From positions 62,001 to 126,000 of the forward strand of contig JAVXUO010000285.1 in NCBI GenBank assembly GCA_033065855.1: a stretch of 64,000 nucleotides of DNA, written 5' to 3'. Both the position numbers and the translations under genes were made by a program. The stretch is from Escallonia rubra. Lineage: Eukaryota > Streptophyta > Magnoliopsida > Escalloniales > Escalloniaceae. Under the pieces are notes generated by a model. It was not told the origin of the DNA. It saw nothing but the letters and a program-made list of their open reading frames with translations, and ran no database searches. Positions 59,426 to 64,000 of the stretch are shown in pieces. Position 1 is the first letter of the stretch. Every line of letters starts with the position of its first letter.

Positions 59426-60450
59426 TTGAGAGTTGAGGGCTGAGCCGTGCGGTACTGTGGGTTTCAATTCGTGGCCGTGCGGTGTCGTGGCCGTACAGTG
59501 GAGTGTCTGTGCGGTGGAGTGTCCGTGCGCCGTGTAAGGATGCGGTGGAGAGGCAGAGAGCCGAGAGTGAGAAGCAAAAATTAAGGTAGAAACAAAAATA
59601 TATATATGGTATACGATGGACGGTTGAGATCAACTAAACTATTAGAGGACGGCTAAGATTAATTTAAGTATTAGGGTAAGTATACCAGGTTGGATTATGG
59701 TGACTACCATACCCTACCCTAACCCACTGTGTTTTTTTTAAAAAAAACATACCCGCCCCACGATCCGGTCAAAGTCAAAATAACCCGCCCCGATAGGGGC
59801 GAAGAGGGGCGAAGATCCGCGGGTTCGGGTTTTTTTGCCATCCCTAGTCAAAATCAGCGTGCCTCCAAATTTGAAGCTATGTGGCTTAAGTACCCAGAAG
59901 CACTTATTATTATTCAGGAAGCTTGGAATTCGGCTATTACTGGCTCACCTCTCTTCTGCATTGCTATTTAAGGTAGGCGCATGATGACCAACGTAACACG
60001 GTGGAACAAGAACGAGTTTGGAGATATCCATAGTCAACTGTCAATGGTGCGCCGCCTTATTGCCCAATGGTAGGAGCAACTATCGAACCCTATAACCATA
60101 GTACATGAACGAGAATTACGTCAAGAGTTAGATTGGCTTCTTGAATGTGAAGAGATTTACTGGGCATAGCAAACGAAAGAAACCTGGCTCTAACTTGGTG
60201 ATCACAATACTAGATCTTCTTATCTGTCAGCTTCAATCAAACATTCTCGTAAGTCTGTTCATCACATTCGTGATAATTCTAGACACTGGTACACTGACGC
60301 ACAATCCTTCAGAGAATGTTTTCTATTCCATTTTAAATCCATCATGTGACACTCTCAACCCAGGTGACATCACCGGCTGAGTTATCGATCATAATCACAT
60401 TCAAAACCCTGTGGTGAATACAGAGCAACTACATCCTCATACTCATACAT

Positions 60451-63272
60451 CATTAATAGACACTCCAAAATACGTCCTTACAAAAAAAATTCTTACAAAC
60501 ATACATCGTACTGCAGCGGAAGACTTTCAGGTCTTTAAATAACATGAATGTTTACAACCTAATATACGACTGTAGTCGTAGGACTCTTATCAACCTATCT
60601 CGCAACTTAATCTTTATCCCACTATTTCTAGCTGGTCTTACTCCACACAACTGATCCCCTTGCTCAACTTTTCTAGCTTGTTTCTTTTTTCTTTTTAGAA
60701 GGTTCTCCTTGATCAACCTTATAGCCTGCACAATACAATATAAGGAATGAGCGCAAATCGCCCAGTAAAGACAACACGGGGAGTATCGTGTACAAATGAT
60801 TCAAGAGACTCAGAGAAATAATAATCATCTCAACGATATAAATGAATCAAGAGTTCCAATAAATTTTGACATTAGCATAATTGTCATACGATAATTTTTC
60901 TTTCGTTAGACTGAGTGGCTTTAAGGCCCAACAGAACAGCATTACTGCCACCTCCTCATGGACTGGACTGACTATGCAAGTGAACCCAAAATCCAAGGTC
61001 GTAAAGATAAGCATCATTGAAATACAAATCATTAAAATCATCAACATCAAAAGAAAATCAAATGCAATGCACATGGACACGACGAACAGAACTCGACCAG
61101 ACACGACAAACTCTGCTCGAGCAACATTCATCCTCTTTGGCCAGTGATCATAATTCATAGGCCATCCTCCTCATATTGATGTGCCATTTTACGAGATGTT
61201 TATCTCAGTCTCAAATAAATAGAAGAGACATTGTCAACAAGAAGGGAACTCATCTAGAGTGCTTTCCCTAACCACCTTACAACTAAGCAGCATGACTTCT
61301 TCAACGGGGCGAACTAAGGAAAAATTTATTTCACCTTACGTCATCAACAACACAGCTCAACAAGGAATTTCAAATCAAGAGATCAACCGGTGTTCAAACC
61401 TAACAACAAGAGTTCAACGTAACGTCATCAACATGGCGGACTTGGAAGAAGATTACCGCAAGCCCTTAACAACGTTCTTACATAAGAGGAATGTCGACTA
61501 CCAATAAGTGCCGACATTCCACAAACAACATCATCATCAACGACAGGGCGGACTCGAGAGAAGTTTGCCACAAGTCCTCAATGGTGTTTTCAAAGAAAAA
61601 AGATATCGGCTATCAATAACTGCCGACATCTCACAACAACCACACGATAACCCCTACGCATCATCATTATCAACTTCAGGTATGCTAATCGAATCGAATC
61701 ATAACATACTAGAACATGACTTATTCTTACTAAACTTCATCAACGGGGCGGACTAAGGGAAATTACTCACCTTAAGCCCACAACAACGTAATTCCAAAAT
61801 AACAAATACCGGTCACAATAATTACCGGTGTCAAATCATAACGACGAGAATTCAACATGTCATCAACATGGCATGCTAATCGAAACAATTAATTAGCATA
61901 ACAGAACCGCATTGTCCTTACTTGATTGGCTTATAGCCGTAGTAACTCGCAATCTCTGATCTCAACGAGCTGCATCACCTAGTCAAATAATACCCTGCTT
62001 GTTAGACATCATTCAACATATACACACTCTTTATTCTACCCCTTCCCTTTTAACTGCTCAGCATTTAATGACAGCTAGTTAACCCGATCCAATAACTGGA
62101 TCATTAACCGAGCCTTATCGACGCCTCCACAATAACCACTCCCATTATTTAACATATTAACACCATTCCTCACTTCCCACCACTCCAGACGCTGAATAAC
62201 GTGTGTTCCTAAAAATTTGGCGTCAACATGGCAAATTATCAAAATACCCCATCTAGGCGCCAAATTACCAAAATACCCCCTGAGGGTTCACTACCACCCA
62301 AACAGCCCAAATCTGCTTCAAAACAACCTTTCAGGTGCTTTACAACTCTTTCCGGACTAACAAATCCCTTGAAAAATTTTACCGAGAAACTTACCAAAAT
62401 ACCCCTCTCCGGACTGCAATTTACCAAAATGCTTCCTGAGGGTTCCCGGCACCAGAAAAATCTCAAAACCACCTTAAAACGCTATTTTAAGCATCTTGAA
62501 ATCATTTTTTAGCTAAAACGTATTTTACAAAATTTTCGCCCAAAATTTTCGAACTGATGTCCGGACCGAGCGCTTAAAAGCTTGTTCGGCCAAAAATAGC
62601 TAACGACTTCGGAATGACCCGAAATCTTGGGAAATGGAACTTCTCATCATCATAGAGTCCTCATAAAATGTTTGCTCAAAACCGTGTTTGTTTGATATTT
62701 TAAGTTCCAAACTTCCCGCGTCCGTTCACCCCATTCCCGACCTCGGAAAAATCTGAAATTTTGGGATTTTTCCACGATACATGTCTCCTAAAAATAACTA
62801 GGGTCTCATTGTCGCACTTTGGCTAAATCTAACCCTAACGATTTTTAAAAACTTGAATTAGAACCTGTATATTGAATCTTCACTTTTTGCGACAATTACA
62901 TCTACTATTCAAATCATCACACACTAACGCACCTTGAGCACACACACAAGTCTTCTTCCTCCTTCAGCCCGTCATACACCTGGGCACACTCTTCCTCCAA
63001 TCACACATGATTTTCTCATTAGTTTCACATTATAATCACTTGGTTATATCACAAACTACACATTAACACCCTAACTCCACTTAATTTACACAATTACACC
63101 ATATAAATCTATACCCATATCCACCCGAAGAACACACACTATAAACACACACCTGAACACACCCCAAATGCGAAGCCCTAATTAATTTTTCTGCTTGGTT
63201 ATGGTTTAAATTCTCATATTACACAATCCATCAAAATTCCATTTCAAATTCCACTCCGAATCTATATTCACA

Positions 63273-63275
<3 letters not shown>
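60451..63275 (-). repeat. Second gypsy-LTR-like region
   Basis: The part from 62220 to 63160 matches the solo LTR at about 57530-58450 in order: ACCAAAATACCCC runs, AAAATTTTCGCCC, GTCCGGACCGAGCGCT, then an ACACAC-rich tract with CCCGAAGAACACAC. At 61290-61890 there is a degenerate repeat built on CATCAACGGGGCGGACTAAG. Boundaries are not visible. Confidence 0.5.

Positions 63276-63308
<33 letters not shown>
63276..63308. repeat. (TA)n microsatellite
   Basis: About 16 TA units. Confidence 0.95.
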
Positions 63309-63311
<3 letters not shown>

Positions 63312-63726
63312 CTAATCATTGTTAATCAGTGTTAATTAAGGCTAATTAGGCTAATCAGTGTTGATTAGTGTTAATTAGGACTGATTAGCCTAATCAGTGT
63401 TGATTAGTGCTAATTAGGGCTAATCAATGTTAATCAGTGTTAATTAGGGCTAATCAGTGTTAATTAGGGCTGATTAGCCTAATCAGTGTTGATTAGTGCT
63501 AATTAGGGTAAATCAGTGTTAATTAGGGCTAATTAGTGTTAATCAATGTCAATATGGGCTGATTAGGCTAATCAGAGTTAATTCGAGCTATTTGGGGTAA
63601 TTTATAGTTAATTGGTTTAATTAGAGTTAATAACTGCCAATTAGGCTTTAATTAAGAGTTAATTATGATTAATCAGTGTTGATAAGGGCTAATTAGGGTT
63701 AGTAAGTGTTGATTAGGGCTAATAAG
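63309..63726. repeat. AATTAGGG-type minisatellite 2
   Basis: Degenerate units around TAATTAGGGCTAATCAGTGT in one orientation, starting directly after the TA run. It shares the AATTAGGG core with 53902-54250. Confidence 0.92.
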
Positions 63727-64000
63727 TGGCGGAACCAGGATTTCACCCTAGGTGGTGCTAAAAATATATCGAAATCAGTAAAAAAATTTATAAGTAAAAT
63801 AGCACAAAAAAAACAGAGTGCACTTTTCGATAACCTAATTAACCTATGGAAGATGAACCTAATTAACCTAATTTCAACCCCCCATGTCATGTTTCATTAT
63901 CGCGTTAACCTAATTAACCAAATTAACCTAATTTCAACCCACCATTCAACTAAATCACATATCCGATATCTCAATCCAATTGGGTCCCATCCTCCATCAA
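63727..64000. other. Unassigned AT-rich end of window
   Basis: Contains GTGGCGGAACCAGGATTTC, which looks like the start of a dispersed repeat, and several TTAACCTAATT units. It is cut by the window edge. Confidence 0.3.

Larger units (their letters stand above)
54423..59846. mobile_element. hAT-like non-autonomous element, TAGGGATGGCAA family, copy 2
   Basis: The termini TAGGGATGGCAA and TTGCCATCCCTA are exact inverses with an exact 8-bp duplication GTCAAAAT at 54415-54422 and 59847-59854. Subterminal regions carry GGGCGGGTCGG and CCCGCCCC motifs, as in copy 1 (19757-22286). Of its 5424 bp, about 3.5 kb is a nested gypsy-type LTR; removing it leaves about 1.95 kb. No transposase is seen. Confidence 0.9.
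53360..60450 (+). pseudogene. L1-type LINE ORF2 remnant, split by two insertions
   Basis: Endonuclease-like sequence runs through 53440-53800 (GTPLYRSNHLLIIQFMS, VTIGFIYGHPKVHKR, VLSPEEK, CGPLFIWVNG). It resumes at 54255-54422 (VTTLGIHHSDHAPLLMDISP) and again at 59855-60400 (FEAMWLKYPEALIIIQEAW, VTRWNKNEFGDIHSQL, ELDWLLECEEIYW), the linker before reverse transcriptase. The first gap holds an AATTAGGG minisatellite; the second is the hAT-like element 54423-59846. Multiple stops and frameshifts make it non-functional. Confidence 0.75.

Noticed and set aside
63309..63726. Possible CRISPR-like regular array
   Set aside because: Plant nuclear DNA; units are degenerate and contiguous without unique spacers.

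Overview
The window is nuclear DNA of a flowering plant, probably a eudicot with a repeat-rich genome. Evidence: two intron-rich genes whose spliced products match plant proteins (RHF2A and BMS1), a plant-type Ty1-copia retrotransposon, Stowaway- and Tourist-like MITEs, and many hAT-like elements. The species cannot be named from sequence alone. Host exons make up under 8% of the window; most of the rest is transposable elements (TEs) or their remains.

Host genes. Both lie on the minus strand. RHF2A (8828 down to 2068, 8 coding exons, 377 aa) is a RING-H2 E3 ubiquitin ligase. BMS1 (51161 down to 25778, 17 coding exons, 1211 aa) is the nucleolar GTPase of the small-subunit processome. I assembled both by joining exons at splice sites; all phases agree and no internal stop remains. 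BMS1 intron 10 has ATATCCTTT at its 5' end, a TCCTTAAT branch motif and a terminal AC, the signature of a minor-spliceosome (U12) AT-AC intron.

Layout. 3-1368: non-autonomous transposon with a smaller one nested inside. 2068-8828: RHF2A, whose 4.4 kb intron 3 holds a TE. 9205-10341: related TE with a Tourist-like insertion. 10540-12340: decayed L1-type LINE. 13562-18480: Ty1-copia element with 386-bp LTRs and a 5-bp target duplication; its polyprotein is broken by one stop and one frameshift. 19757-22286 and 22749-24657: two hAT-like elements, the first carrying a probable solo copia LTR with a palindrome array. 25778-51161: BMS1, whose introns hold Stowaway, Mutator-like, hAT-like and LINE-derived sequences. 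51162-64000: upstream of BMS1, a gypsy-type LTR end, then a LINE split by a 5.4 kb hAT-like element that itself carries a 3.5 kb gypsy-type LTR, then a second LTR-like region and AATTAGGG-type minisatellites.

The two genes are unrelated in function (protein turnover and ribosome assembly). They are simply neighbours in the same orientation, about 17 kb apart. I found no multi-gene system. The most notable signals are the AT-AC intron, the set of about ten short-TIR elements with 8-bp target duplications but no transposase, and the three-level nested insertion at 53.3-60.4 kb.
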